Below the pieces are notes generated by a model, which did not search any database, was not told the origin of the DNA, and saw only the letters and a list, made by a program, of their open reading frames with translations. The position numbers and the translations under genes are program-made. Positions 44,609 through 52,921 of a stretch of 64,000 nt of DNA are shown here, piece after piece. This stretch comes from Streptomyces misionensis (GTDB taxonomy: Bacteria > Actinomycetota > Actinomycetes > Streptomycetales > Streptomycetaceae). Every line of letters begins with the position of its first letter. The stretch's first letter is position 1. The stretch spans positions 1-64,000 of the forward strand of contig NZ_VOGW01000013.1 in assembly GCF_007896895.1 (NCBI RefSeq), written 5' to 3'.

Positions 44609-45580
44609 ATGACAACCGCCGCCACCGCGCGCATGCTGCTGTCCATCGACGACCTCACCGACGAGGACCTGCGGTCCATCGTCACCCGCGGCGCCCACTT
44701 CGCCTCCGGCGCGGGCCGCGGGGAACAGCCGCTGGCCGGCTGGGTCGCCGGCATCTACTTCAAGAAGACCTCCACCCGCACCCGGACCGCGTTCTCCGCC
44801 GGGGCGCTGCGGCTCGGCGCGCAGATCGTGACGTACGGGCCGGACGACCTCCAGACCAACACCGGGGAGACCGTCGAGGACACCGGTCAGGTGATGGCCC
44901 GGATGCTGGACGTGCTGGTCGCCCGCACCGCCGGGCCCGACGAGGAGCTGTTCGGCCTGTCCGGCGGCGGGCGGCTGCCCGTGGTCAACGCCATGAGCGC
45001 CGCCGAGCACCCCACCCAGGGGCTGACCGATCTGACCACGCTCCAGCTGGCGTTCGGCCGGGTGGAGGGGCTGAGCCTGCTGTACGTCGGCGAGGGCAAC
45101 AACACGGCCGCCGCCCTGGCCCTGGCCCTCACCCGCTTCCCCGGCACCAGCCTGGAGCTGCGCACCCCGCCCGGCTACGGCGTGGCGGGGCCGGTGCTCG
45201 AACGGGCCCGGGCGCAGGCGCGGCGGTACGGCTCGCGGATCGCCGAGGCGCACCACATGGACGGCCTGCCCACCGGTGTCGACGCCGTCTACACCACCCG
45301 CTGGCAGACCACCGGCACCAGCAAGCCCGACCCCGACTGGCGCACGATCTTCGCGCCGTTCCAGGTCACCGGGGCGCTGTGGGAGCACTCGCCGAAGGCG
45401 CTGTTCCTGCACGACCTGCCGGCCCACCGGGGCGAGGAGGTCACCGCCGAGGTGCTGGACGGCCCGGCCGCCATCGCCTTCGACCAGGCGGAGAACAAGA
45501 TGCACAGCGCCATGGCCGTCCTGGAGTGGATCCGGCACGGTGCCGTCGCCGACGCGACCGGTGGGACGGCGAGACTGTGA
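44609..45580 (+). CDS. Ornithine carbamoyltransferase-like enzyme with altered amino-substrate site
   Basis: This 323-residue protein has the transcarbamoylase fold. STRTR at residues 55-59 and HPTQ at 134-137 are the carbamoyl-phosphate motifs and are intact. The ornithine-binding motifs are not: HCLPAHRG of OTCs reads HDLPAHRG, with Asp269 for the substrate-contacting Cys, and the SMG loop is replaced by RWQTTG near residue 230. The carbamoyl acceptor is therefore probably not ornithine. In tuberactinomycin pathways an OTC homologue (VioL/CmnL) makes the beta-ureido group of a Dap-derived residue. With Dap genes at 3.7 kb, carbamoylation of Dap to 3-ureidoalanine (albizziine), free or in the peptide, is the best guess; citrulline is the alternative. 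The stop overlaps the MFS gene (GTGA). Confidence 0.85.
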   Translation: MTTAATARMLLSIDDLTDEDLRSIVTRGAHFASGAGRGEQPLAGWVAGIYFKKTSTRTRTAFSAGALRLGAQIVTYGPDDLQTNTGETVEDTGQVMARMLDVLVARTAGPDEELFGLSGGGRLPVVNAMSAAEHPTQGLTDLTTLQLAFGRVEGLSLLYVGEGNNTAAALALALTRFPGTSLELRTPPGYGVAGPVLERARAQARRYGSRIAEAHHMDGLPTGVDAVYTTRWQTTGTSKPDPDWRTIFAPFQVTGALWEHSPKALFLHDLPAHRGEEVTAEVLDGPAAIAFDQAENKMHSAMAVLEWIRHGAVADATGGTARL

Positions 45581-46884
45581 CGACGGCACCTTCCGCGCAG
45601 CGGGCCACCGGACCGGAGTCCGAGCCCCTGGCCCCGCTGCGGCACAACCGCGACTTCGTCCTGCTGTGGGTGGGCGCCGCCGCCACCGCGCTCGGCGCGC
45701 GGGTCAGCGGCATCGCCTATCCGCTGCTGGTCATCTGGACCACGGGATCGGCGAGTTCGGCCGGCATGGTGGGGTTCGCCGCGCTGCTGCCCAATCTGCT
45801 GGTGCAGATGCACGCCGGGGCGCTGGTCGACCGGTTCGACCGGCGCCGCATGATGATCCTGTGCGACCTGGGCTCGCTGCTCGCCACGGGCGCGGTGGCC
45901 GCGGCCGTGGTCGCCGGCCATGTGTGGATCTGGCTGCTGATGGCGGCCACGTTCGTCCAGGGCAGCCTCGCGATCTTCTACCGGCTCGCGGAGCGGGCGG
46001 GCGTGCGGCACCTGGTGCCGGCCGCCCAGCTGCCGAAGGCGCTGTCCGCCAACGAGGCGCGCACCCAGGCCGCGGGCCTGTTCGGGCAGCCCGGGGGCAG
46101 CGTCCTGTACGCGGTCGGCCGCTCCGCGCCGTTCCTGCTGGCCACGGCCGCGCACGCCGTCTCGCTGTGCTCCCTGCTGATGATCCGGGGGAAGTTCCAG
46201 GACGAGCGCCGCCGGCCGCCCGGGAACCTCACCGAGGAGCTGCGCGAGGGGCTCGCCTGGACGTGGGGGCAGCGCTTCCTGCGCTGCGGGATGCTGCTGA
46301 TCAGCGGTTCCAATCTGCTCTTCCAGGTCCTCTCGCTGGCCCTGATCCTCATCATCAGGAACCACGGCAGCTCCGCGGCCCTCGTCGGCGTCATCACGGC
46401 GGTCAGCGGACTGGGCGGCATGTTCGGGGCGCTGACCGGGTCCTGGTGGATCCGCCGGGCCGGTCTGCGCACGCTGCTGATCGGGGGTTCGGTCGGCTGG
46501 GCGCTGCTGATGCCGCTGGTCGGCCTGACCGGCAACCCGCTGCTGCTCGGGGCGATCTTCCTCGGCGCCGCCCTGATCGGCAGTGTCACCAATGTCGCGG
46601 GCGGCATCTACCAGGTGGCCGTCACCCCGGACCGGCTCCAGGGCCGGGTCGGCGCGGCGATGGGGCTGATCGCCACGGGCGCCTCCTCGCTCGGCACGTT
46701 CGCCGGCGGCTTCGCCCTCCAGCACTTCGGCACCACGACCACCGTGTTCGGTGTCGCGTCGCTGATGGGGCTGATCGCGCTGGCCTCCTTCCTGCTGCCC
46801 GCCGCCCCGCTGCCGCGGCAGCCGGGCCCCGCCGAGGAGAGCGCCACCGCCGGCGCCGCCGACCCGGCACCGCACGACGACTGA
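45577..46884 (+). CDS. MFS exporter
   Basis: This 435-residue membrane protein has about 10-12 hydrophobic segments and the MFS loop motif ALVDRFDRRRMM between helices 2 and 3 (about residues 82-93). It belongs to the EntS-like group of drug and siderophore exporters common in biosynthetic clusters. The N-terminal PLRHNRDFVLLWVGAAATALG opening is typical of that group. The GTG start at 45577 overlaps the carbamoyltransferase stop by 4 nt. Export of the peptide product is inferred from context. The C-terminal 25 residues are Pro/Ala/Glu-rich and likely cytosolic. Confidence 0.88.
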   Translation: MTTAPSAQRATGPESEPLAPLRHNRDFVLLWVGAAATALGARVSGIAYPLLVIWTTGSASSAGMVGFAALLPNLLVQMHAGALVDRFDRRRMMILCDLGSLLATGAVAAAVVAGHVWIWLLMAATFVQGSLAIFYRLAERAGVRHLVPAAQLPKALSANEARTQAAGLFGQPGGSVLYAVGRSAPFLLATAAHAVSLCSLLMIRGKFQDERRRPPGNLTEELREGLAWTWGQRFLRCGMLLISGSNLLFQVLSLALILIIRNHGSSAALVGVITAVSGLGGMFGALTGSWWIRRAGLRTLLIGGSVGWALLMPLVGLTGNPLLLGAIFLGAALIGSVTNVAGGIYQVAVTPDRLQGRVGAAMGLIATGASSLGTFAGGFALQHFGTTTTVFGVASLMGLIALASFLLPAAPLPRQPGPAEESATAGAADPAPHDD

Positions 46885-46924
46885 CGCACGTACCGCCGCG
46901 ATACGACATGAAGAAGGGAACGAC

Positions 46925-47866
46925 GTGACCACCACCACCGGCGCGCCCCTGCTGGAGCTGACCGCCGCCGACACCGGGACGCCGGCCACCCCCGAGGGGC
47001 TGCTGTCCTTCCTCGCCGACGGCGCGCGCTTCGGTGACCTGCTGACCGGGCACAAGGCCGTCGTCCTCCGGGGGTTCGGCCTGACGGCGGACACCGTCGA
47101 CGCGGCCCTCGACCTGGTCCTGCCCAACCGGCTCGCCTATGTGCACGGCAACTCGCCGCGCACCAAGGTCGGGGACAACCTCTACACCTCGACCGAGTAC
47201 CCGCAGCAGTTCACCATCTCCATGCACAACGAGCTGTCGTACGCGGAGCACTGGCCCCGCCGGCTCGCCTTCTTCTGCGAGCGGGCGGCCGAGACCGGCG
47301 GCGCCACCCCGGTCGTGGACGGCGCGGCGTGGCTGGCCGCCCTGGACCCGGAGGTCCGCGAGGCCTTCGCCGGCGGGGTGCGCTACACCCAGAACCTGCA
47401 CGACGGGCTGGGCCTCGGCAAGAGCTGGCAGGACACCTTCGAGACCACCGACCGGCGGGCCGTCGAGGAGTACCTGGCGGGGACGAGCGCCGAGTGGGCG
47501 TGGCGGTCCGACGGCGGGCTGCGGGTCGGCCTGGTGCGTCCGGCCACCGTCCGGCACCCGGTCACCGGCGCCGAGGTCTGGTTCAACCAGGCCGACCAGT
47601 GGCACCCGGCGGGCCTGGGTGACGAGGCCGCGGGCGCGCTCGCCCAGCTGCTGCCGCCGGAGGAGCTGCCGCAGTACGTGACCTTCGCCGACGGCACCCC
47701 GATCCCCGACGCCTACGTCCTGCAGATCCGCGACCGGGGTCTGGAGACCGCCGTGGACGTCGACTGGAACACCGGCGACCTGCTGGTCATCGACAACGTG
47801 CTGGTCGGGCACGGCCGCCGGCCCTTCACCGGGAGCCGCCGGGTGCTCGTCGCCATGACCGACTGA
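46925..47866 (+). CDS. SyrP-like Fe(II)/2-oxoglutarate-dependent hydroxylase (TauD family)
   Basis: This 313-residue protein has the facial triad in HxE form, H101-N-E103 within SMHNELSY, with the distal H296 in VGHGRRPF and the 2-oxoglutarate Arg in GSRRVLVAM about ten residues on. The HNELSY wording is characteristic of the SyrP branch, which beta-hydroxylates a carrier-bound aspartyl residue in syringomycin biosynthesis; VioC/AsnO-type hydroxylases are more distant. It probably hydroxylates one of the Asn/Asp-like residues, loaded by the DLPKVxEVG-type A domains, while bound to its T domain. The start is GTG at 46925 preceded by GAAGGGAA. Chlorination is excluded because the carboxylate of the triad is present. 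Confidence 0.85.
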   Translation: MTTTTGAPLLELTAADTGTPATPEGLLSFLADGARFGDLLTGHKAVVLRGFGLTADTVDAALDLVLPNRLAYVHGNSPRTKVGDNLYTSTEYPQQFTISMHNELSYAEHWPRRLAFFCERAAETGGATPVVDGAAWLAALDPEVREAFAGGVRYTQNLHDGLGLGKSWQDTFETTDRRAVEEYLAGTSAEWAWRSDGGLRVGLVRPATVRHPVTGAEVWFNQADQWHPAGLGDEAAGALAQLLPPEELPQYVTFADGTPIPDAYVLQIRDRGLETAVDVDWNTGDLLVIDNVLVGHGRRPFTGSRRVLVAMTD

Positions 47867-47901
47867 GCGGCGCACCGCCGCCGCCTTCGTACGGAGAACC
47901 C

Positions 47902-48687
47902 ATGACTCTGCCCACCGAATCCCCCGCTGCCGCCTTCGCGGTGGACCCGGCGCGCTGGTTCCGGCGCCCGCCGCGCGGCTCGCACCCCCGGGTGCGGCTG
48001 GTGTGCTTCCCCCATGCCGGGGGCGCGGCCAGCCTGTTCCGTGACTGGTCGGAGGAACTGCCCGGCGGCATCGAGGTGCTGGCGGCGCGGCTGCCGGCCC
48101 GTCAGGACCGGTTCCGGGAGCCGCCCGTGGAGCGGATGGACGAGCTGGCCGACCTGATCACCGAGGCGCTGCGCCCGTACCTGGACCTGCCGTACGCGTT
48201 CTTCGGCCACAGCCTGGGCTCCGACGTCGCCTACGAGGTGGCCCGGCGGCTGGAGCGGCGGCACGGGCACGGCCCGCAGCGGCTCTTCGTCTCCGGCGCC
48301 GCGGCCCCGCACGTCGGCGAGCCGGTGGACATCGGCGCCTACGACGACCCGGCCCTGATCGCCGAGATCCAGCGGCTGGGCGCGCCGGGCACCGAACTCC
48401 TGGACGAGCCCGAGCTGGCGGCGCTGCTGCTGCCGTCCCTGCGGGCCGACTACCGGCTGAGCGCCGCCTACCGGCCCGCGCTCGCCGACCTGGACGTGCT
48501 GCGCGCGCCGATCACCGCGCTGATCGGGAACCACGACCCGCTGGTCCCCGTGGCGGAGGCGCTGACCTGGGCGCAGCTCACCAGCGGCGGCTTCAATCAC
48601 CGGGTCTGGCCCGGCGGTCACTTCTACCTGGAGCGGCATCGGCGCGCCCTGCTGCGGCTGATCCAGGCCGTTCTCCTGCCGGCCTAG
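47902..48687 (+). CDS. Type II thioesterase
   Basis: This 261-residue alpha/beta hydrolase is of the external TEII family: LVCFPHAGGAASLF near residue 33, the nucleophile elbow GHSLG with Ser104, an Asp in GNHDPL near residue 213 and the His in PGGHFYL near residue 236. TEIIs clear misprimed or stalled carriers in NRPS and PKS systems. With the large NRPS ending in a PBP-like domain rather than an alpha/beta-hydrolase TE, this protein could also take part in release, but the sequence looks like an ordinary editing enzyme. ACGGAGAACCC precedes the ATG, and the PPTase follows after 10 nt. Confidence 0.92.
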   Translation: MTLPTESPAAAFAVDPARWFRRPPRGSHPRVRLVCFPHAGGAASLFRDWSEELPGGIEVLAARLPARQDRFREPPVERMDELADLITEALRPYLDLPYAFFGHSLGSDVAYEVARRLERRHGHGPQRLFVSGAAAPHVGEPVDIGAYDDPALIAEIQRLGAPGTELLDEPELAALLLPSLRADYRLSAAYRPALADLDVLRAPITALIGNHDPLVPVAEALTWAQLTSGGFNHRVWPGGHFYLERHRRALLRLIQAVLLPA

Positions 48688-48697
48688 GGAGCACGCC

Positions 48698-49462
48698 ATG
48701 CCCGTACCCGCCGATGCGGCGCCCCGGCCGCCGGACCCGGCCCGGACCCAGGTGTGGTGGTGGGAGCTGCCCGAACGGGTGGACCCGGCGGACGCGGCCC
48801 TGCTGGGGCCGGCCGAGGACGCGCGGCTGCGGCGGTTCGGCAGCGAGCGGGCCGCGGCGTCCTTCGCCCGCTCCAGGGCCGCCGCCCGGCGCGCGCTGGG
48901 CACGCTGCTCGGGGTGCCGGCGGCCGAGGTGGTGCTGGGCCGCACGGAGTGCCCCGGCTGCGGCGATCTCGGCCATGGCCCGCCGCGGCTCGTGCGGCCA
49001 AAGGTGCCGCTGGCCATCAGCCTGTCCCGCACGGCCGGCCGGGGGCTGCTCGCCGTGAGCGCCGGGGCGCGGGTGGGCGTGGACCTGGAGGCGCTGCGTG
49101 CCGTGCGCGGCGAGGCCCTGATCCGTACGGCGTTGACGCCGGGTGAGCGCGCGGCCGTGCTGCGGGTGCCGCCGGGACCGGAGCGGGACCGGCTGCTGCT
49201 GCGCGCCTGGACCCGCAAGGAGGCCGTGGTCAAGGCCGTCGGCACCGGACTGACGGGCGCGCCGAACCGTCTGGAGACCCAGGTGGCGCGCCCCGGCCCG
49301 GTGGTGCTCACCCACCCGCTCGGGGAGACGGACACCGTATGGTCGGTGGCCGACCTGGACCTGGGCGAGGGCTACGTGGCAGCAGTGGCGACCGAGGGGG
49401 CGGCCGCCGGCCCGGCCGTCGACATCCATCCCCGCACACACCGAGACGAGGACCTGTCATGA
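48698..49462 (+). CDS. Sfp-type 4'-phosphopantetheinyl transferase
   Basis: This 254-residue protein carries the Sfp-family motifs GVDLE (127-131), which binds Mg, and WTRKEAVVKA (171-180), with the earlier PLAISLSRT strand. It transfers the phosphopantetheine arm of CoA to the nine T domains of the NRPSs and possibly to the ACP at 9.5 kb. A local CPGCGD segment (residues 85-90) is a small peculiarity also seen in related actinomycete PPTases. The start at 48698 follows GGGAG. Its stop overlaps the next gene (ATGA), so the unknown protein downstream is co-translated. Confidence 0.93.
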   Translation: MPVPADAAPRPPDPARTQVWWWELPERVDPADAALLGPAEDARLRRFGSERAAASFARSRAAARRALGTLLGVPAAEVVLGRTECPGCGDLGHGPPRLVRPKVPLAISLSRTAGRGLLAVSAGARVGVDLEALRAVRGEALIRTALTPGERAAVLRVPPGPERDRLLLRAWTRKEAVVKAVGTGLTGAPNRLETQVARPGPVVLTHPLGETDTVWSVADLDLGEGYVAAVATEGAAAGPAVDIHPRTHRDEDLS

Positions 49463-49941
49463 CCGTGCAGATCACCACCGCCGTACCGGCCCGCGAGGCG
49501 GACTGGGAGGAGTTCCTCGGCGGGCTGGCCGCCGCCGTCGCGGCCGCCGACCCGGGCACCGCCTACGACTGGGAGGCCCGGGAGCGGATGCGGTTCTCGG
49601 CCTGGGTGCGTCATGTCTACGACGACCCGCGCGCCGTGGCCCTGTTCGCCCGCCCGGAGCCTGCCGCCGCCGCGGAGGCCCGCCGGCGGGAGGCGGCGGC
49701 CCTGGCCGAACGGCTCGACGCGGGCCGGACGGTGGCCCGCCCGGTGCGGCCCGGCTGCGAGGTGTGGGCCGCCGCGGCCACGGCGGCGATGTGGGAGATC
49801 ACCGGGGCGGCGGTGCGGGCCGAGCGGCGGCCCCCGCGCGAGCACGTGGTCTCCGATGTGTGGACGGTCGTACGCACCCTGCTGCTGCCGGCCGTCGACC
49901 GCTTCACCCCGGTGTTCCGCCGCGCCCGCGGCTCGTGGTGA
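49459..49941 (+). CDS. Unknown protein translationally coupled to the PPTase
   Basis: I do not recognise this 160-residue protein. It is Ala/Arg-rich, predicted mainly helical, and has no signal peptide, membrane segment, Cys pairs or nucleotide motif. Visible features are TAYDWEARERMRFSAWVRHV, a helical AEARRREAAALAERLDAG stretch, and VVSDVWTVVRTLLLPAVDRF near the C-terminus. Its ATG overlaps the PPTase stop by 4 nt and it is the last gene of the tailoring operon, so a role in the pathway is likely. It ends only 10 bp from the convergent SARP gene. Confidence 0.7.
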   Translation: MTVQITTAVPAREADWEEFLGGLAAAVAAADPGTAYDWEARERMRFSAWVRHVYDDPRAVALFARPEPAAAAEARRREAAALAERLDAGRTVARPVRPGCEVWAAAATAAMWEITGAAVRAERRPPREHVVSDVWTVVRTLLLPAVDRFTPVFRRARGSW

Positions 49942-49951
49942 CGGCCGTCCG

Positions 49952-51796
49952 TCAGTGCCGCAGGATGCCGGTGTCCTGGCGGCGCTGGGCCGGCAGCAGG
50001 CGGGGACGGCTCAGCTCGTGGGCGAACAGCCGTACCAGCGCGTGGCAGCCGTAGATGGGGCGGCCCTGCTGGTCCAGCCCGTTGATGGTCAGCAGGGAGC
50101 CGTCGACCAGTTCCTCCAGGCCGCGCTCGGCCTCCGCCTCGCCGGTCTCCAGGGCGAACGCCATCTGCTGGGCGGTGCAGGACCCGTCGGGGAAGCCGGC
50201 CAGGCCGCGCAGGGCCGCGCGGCCGGCGCGGGACAGCGACGGCAGGGAGCGCCCGAGCGCCTGGCGCACGCTGAGGTCGCCGAAGCGCAGTTCGTCGAGC
50301 CGGGTGCGCGGGTCGGCGAGCCGGGGCGCCAGCCGGGCCGGTGACCAGTGCGGGCGGGCCGCGAGCCGGGTGCCGGTGATGCGCAGCGCGAGGGGCAGCC
50401 CGGCGCAGTGCGCGAGGAGGGCGGCCGAGGCGTCCGGTTCGGCCGACAGGCGTTCGCGGCCCGCCGCCGAGGCGAGCAGGGTGCGCGACTCCGCGGGGTC
50501 CAGCGGGCCGAGCCGGACCGTCTGGGCGCCGGGCACCTGGGTGAGGTGGGTACGGCAGGTGATGAGCACCGAGGCCGTCGACGTGCTCGGCAGCAGCGGC
50601 CGCACCTGGAGGTCGCCGACCGCGTCGTCCAGGACGACGAGCAGCCGCCGGCCGGCCGTGCGGGCGCGGTAGAGCCGGGTCAGCTCCTCCAGGTCGTCGT
50701 GGACACCGGGGGCGTCGATCCGGGGTTCGCCGAGCGCCCGCAGCAGCCGGACCAGCGCGGCGCACGGGTCGCGGGGCGTGCCGTCCGGCTCGCGCAGTTC
50801 CACGTACAGCTGGCCGTCGGGATGGTGCCGGGCGCTCAGGTGGGCGGCGTGCACCACGAGGGCCGTCTTGCCGACGCCCGCCATCCCGGTCACCAGGCAG
50901 CGGCGGGGCTGCCAGCCGGGGGTGTCGTGGGGTTCCAGGACGGTGCGCAGCACGGGCAGTTCGGCGGAGCGTCCGGTGAAGTCCTCCACGTCCGGCGGCA
51001 GCATGGCGGGCGCGGAGGGGCCCGGGAACCGGTCCCGCAGGGCGATCAGGGGCGGGGACTCCAGCCCGATGCTGCCGTTCAGCACCGCCTGGTACGTGGC
51101 GTCCAGGGCGGCGCCGGGGTCCACGCCGAGCTGGTCGGCGAGCACCTTGCGCGCGTCGTGGTAGACGTGCAGGGCGTCGGCCTGCCGGCCGCACCGGTAG
51201 AGCGCGGTCATCAGCTGGGCCCGCAGCTGCTCGCGGACCGGGAACCCGGCCACCAGGCCGGTGAGTTCGGCGAGCACCTCCTCGTGCCGGCCGAGCGCCA
51301 GGTCCGCCTCGATCCGGCCCTCCAGGGCGAGGGTGCGCGCCTCCTCCAGCTGCGGCAGCTCCGTCTCGCGCAGATGGTGCGTGGCGTTGCTGAGCGCGGG
51401 CCCCTGCCACAGGGCGAGGGCCCGGTCGAGCAGGGCAGCCGCCTCCCGGTAGCGGCCCTCGCCGAGCGCGGCGCGGCCCTCCTGCTCCAGCCGTTCGAAC
51501 TCCAGCAGGTCGATCCAGCTGTCCCGGGTGGCCAGCACATAACCGGGCGGGCGCCGGACGATCTCCATCTCGTCGCCGAGCCGTTTGCGCAGCCGCGACA
51601 TGTAGGTGTAGATCTGTGCGCCGGCCGTGGCGGGCGGGTCCCATCCCCACAGCAGCGAGGTGAGCCGCTGGTCGGAGACGACCCGACCGCGGGCGAGGAG
51701 CAGCGCGGCGAGCACGGTGTAGACCTTCGAGCCGGAGAGCGGGACCCGGGTGTCCCCGGCTCTCGCCTCGATCGGTCCGAGAACTCGGAACTCCAT
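49952..51796 (-). CDS. SARP-family regulator with NB-ARC domain (first of two)
   Basis: This 614-residue protein has an N-terminal OmpR-like winged helix (FRVLGPIEA, LAALLLARGRVVS, IYTYMSRLRKRLGD), then a bacterial transcriptional activation domain (about 95-240). A P-loop ATPase of the NB-ARC type follows, with GMAGVGKTAL near residue 307 and LLVVLDDAVGDL. It lacks the long TPR region of AfsR. SARPs activate biosynthetic operons by binding direct repeats overlapping the -35 region. It lies inside the cluster, convergent with the tailoring operon and divergent from the ABC ATPase gene, and is a strong candidate for the pathway activator. Confidence 0.92.
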   Translation of the reverse strand: MEFRVLGPIEARAGDTRVPLSGSKVYTVLAALLLARGRVVSDQRLTSLLWGWDPPATAGAQIYTYMSRLRKRLGDEMEIVRRPPGYVLATRDSWIDLLEFERLEQEGRAALGEGRYREAAALLDRALALWQGPALSNATHHLRETELPQLEEARTLALEGRIEADLALGRHEEVLAELTGLVAGFPVREQLRAQLMTALYRCGRQADALHVYHDARKVLADQLGVDPGAALDATYQAVLNGSIGLESPPLIALRDRFPGPSAPAMLPPDVEDFTGRSAELPVLRTVLEPHDTPGWQPRRCLVTGMAGVGKTALVVHAAHLSARHHPDGQLYVELREPDGTPRDPCAALVRLLRALGEPRIDAPGVHDDLEELTRLYRARTAGRRLLVVLDDAVGDLQVRPLLPSTSTASVLITCRTHLTQVPGAQTVRLGPLDPAESRTLLASAAGRERLSAEPDASAALLAHCAGLPLALRITGTRLAARPHWSPARLAPRLADPRTRLDELRFGDLSVRQALGRSLPSLSRAGRAALRGLAGFPDGSCTAQQMAFALETGEAEAERGLEELVDGSLLTINGLDQQGRPIYGCHALVRLFAHELSRPRLLPAQRRQDTGILRH

Positions 51797-51865
51797 GATT
51801 CTCCCCCGTTCGTTGGTCAGTGCGCGGTGGCACTGGCTGCGGCCGACGGTAGGAGGGGAGGCTTT

Positions 51866-51912
51866 CGGCCGATTATCGCTTCGATTTCACACCGATCCCG
51901 GCCAATCGGCCG
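51866..51912. promoter_or_regulatory. Inverted repeat in the SARP/ABC divergent promoter region
   Basis: CGGCCGATT at 51866-51874 is matched by AATCGGCCG at 51904-51912, perfect 9-bp arms with a 29-bp spacer. It lies in the 201-bp gap between the SARP gene and the ABC ATPase gene. It could be an operator for either gene. Confidence 0.4.
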
Positions 51913-51997
51913 GAACCCACCGTCCCGCATAGAAGCATCAGAGACCGGCCAGGCAGTCTGGCGGCGGTAGCCCTGTAACGCGAGAGGACCAGCCCCC

Positions 51998-52777
51998 ATG
52001 CGGATCGACACCAGCGGTGCCCTGCCCCGCGACGGCGAACGAAGCCGGACGCCCGCCCTGACCCTGACCGGCGTCACCAAGGTGTACGGGAAGGACGGCA
52101 CCCAGGTCCGCGCGCTCGACGGTGTGTCGGTCGAGATCCCCCGGGGCTCCTTCACCGCGGTGATGGGCCCCTCCGGCTCGGGCAAGTCCACCTTCCTGCA
52201 CTGCGCCGCGGGGCTGGACCGTCCGACGTCCGGCTCCGCCAGCGTGGGCGGGGTCGAGCTGACCCGGCTGGGCGAGACGGCCCTGACCAAGCTGCGCCGC
52301 CGGCGGGTCGGCTTCGTCTTCCAGTCCTTCAACCTGGTGCCGTCGCTGACCGTGCGCCAGAACATCGAGCTGCCGCTGCGGCTGGCCGGTGAGCGCCTCG
52401 ACGACGCCTGGCTGCGGGAGATCCTGGAGCGGGTCGGCCTCGCCGACCGGACCGGGCACCGGCCCGGCGAGCTGTCCGGCGGCCAGCAGCAGCGGGTCGC
52501 CATCGCCCGGGCGCTGGTCACCCGCCCGGACGTCATCTTCGGTGACGAGCCCACCGGCGCCCTGGACACCGTCACCGCCCGGGAGATCCTCGCCCTCCTG
52601 CGGGCGTGCGTGGACGAGGCGGGGCAGACCGTGGTGATGGTGACCCACGACCCGGGCGCCGCCTCCTACGCGGACCGCGTCCTCTTCCTCGCGGACGGGG
52701 CGCTCGCCGGCCATCTGGACGCACCCACGGCGGAGAGCGTCGCGGAACGCATGACCCGTCTGGGTGCCTGGTCCTGA
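51998..52777 (+). CDS. ABC transporter ATPase, LolD/MacB type
   Basis: This 259-residue protein has Walker A GPSGSGKST (57-65), the Q-loop in FVFQSFNLVPSLTV, the signature LSGGQQQRVAIARAL near residue 160, Walker B VIFGDEPTGALD and an H-loop VTHD. Its wording is that of ATPases that work with FtsX/MacB-type permeases. No permease is adjacent; the matching permease gene is at 6715-9225, at the other end of the cluster. The N-terminus has a 20-residue extension before the ABC domain. It is divergent from a SARP gene and probably regulated by it. The ATG at 51998 follows GAGAGGA. Confidence 0.93.
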   Translation: MRIDTSGALPRDGERSRTPALTLTGVTKVYGKDGTQVRALDGVSVEIPRGSFTAVMGPSGSGKSTFLHCAAGLDRPTSGSASVGGVELTRLGETALTKLRRRRVGFVFQSFNLVPSLTVRQNIELPLRLAGERLDDAWLREILERVGLADRTGHRPGELSGGQQQRVAIARALVTRPDVIFGDEPTGALDTVTAREILALLRACVDEAGQTVVMVTHDPGAASYADRVLFLADGALAGHLDAPTAESVAERMTRLGAWS

Positions 52778-52921
52778 CCTGGAACCGCTCCCACGGGCGG
52801 CGGGCGCGCCGGGCGAAATCGGAGTGATAGCGCGGCAATAGAAAGGGTCCGTAGCCTTCGGGTTGTTCCGGCAAGACGGCTCGTGCCGCGGAACTCACAA
52901 CCAACTAGGGGGAATACAAGA

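Noticed and set aside
44609..45580. Housekeeping arginine-pathway ornithine carbamoyltransferase
   Set aside because: Both ornithine-binding motifs are altered and the gene is embedded and coupled within the biosynthetic operon.
46925..47866. Fe/2OG enzyme as an aliphatic halogenase
   Set aside because: The HxE carboxylate ligand (H101, E103) is present; Fe/2OG halogenases have Ala or Gly there.
47902..48687. The stand-alone thioesterase as the main release enzyme
   Set aside because: Its sequence is an ordinary type II editing TE, and the NRPS has its own C-terminal PBP-like domain. Possible but second choice.
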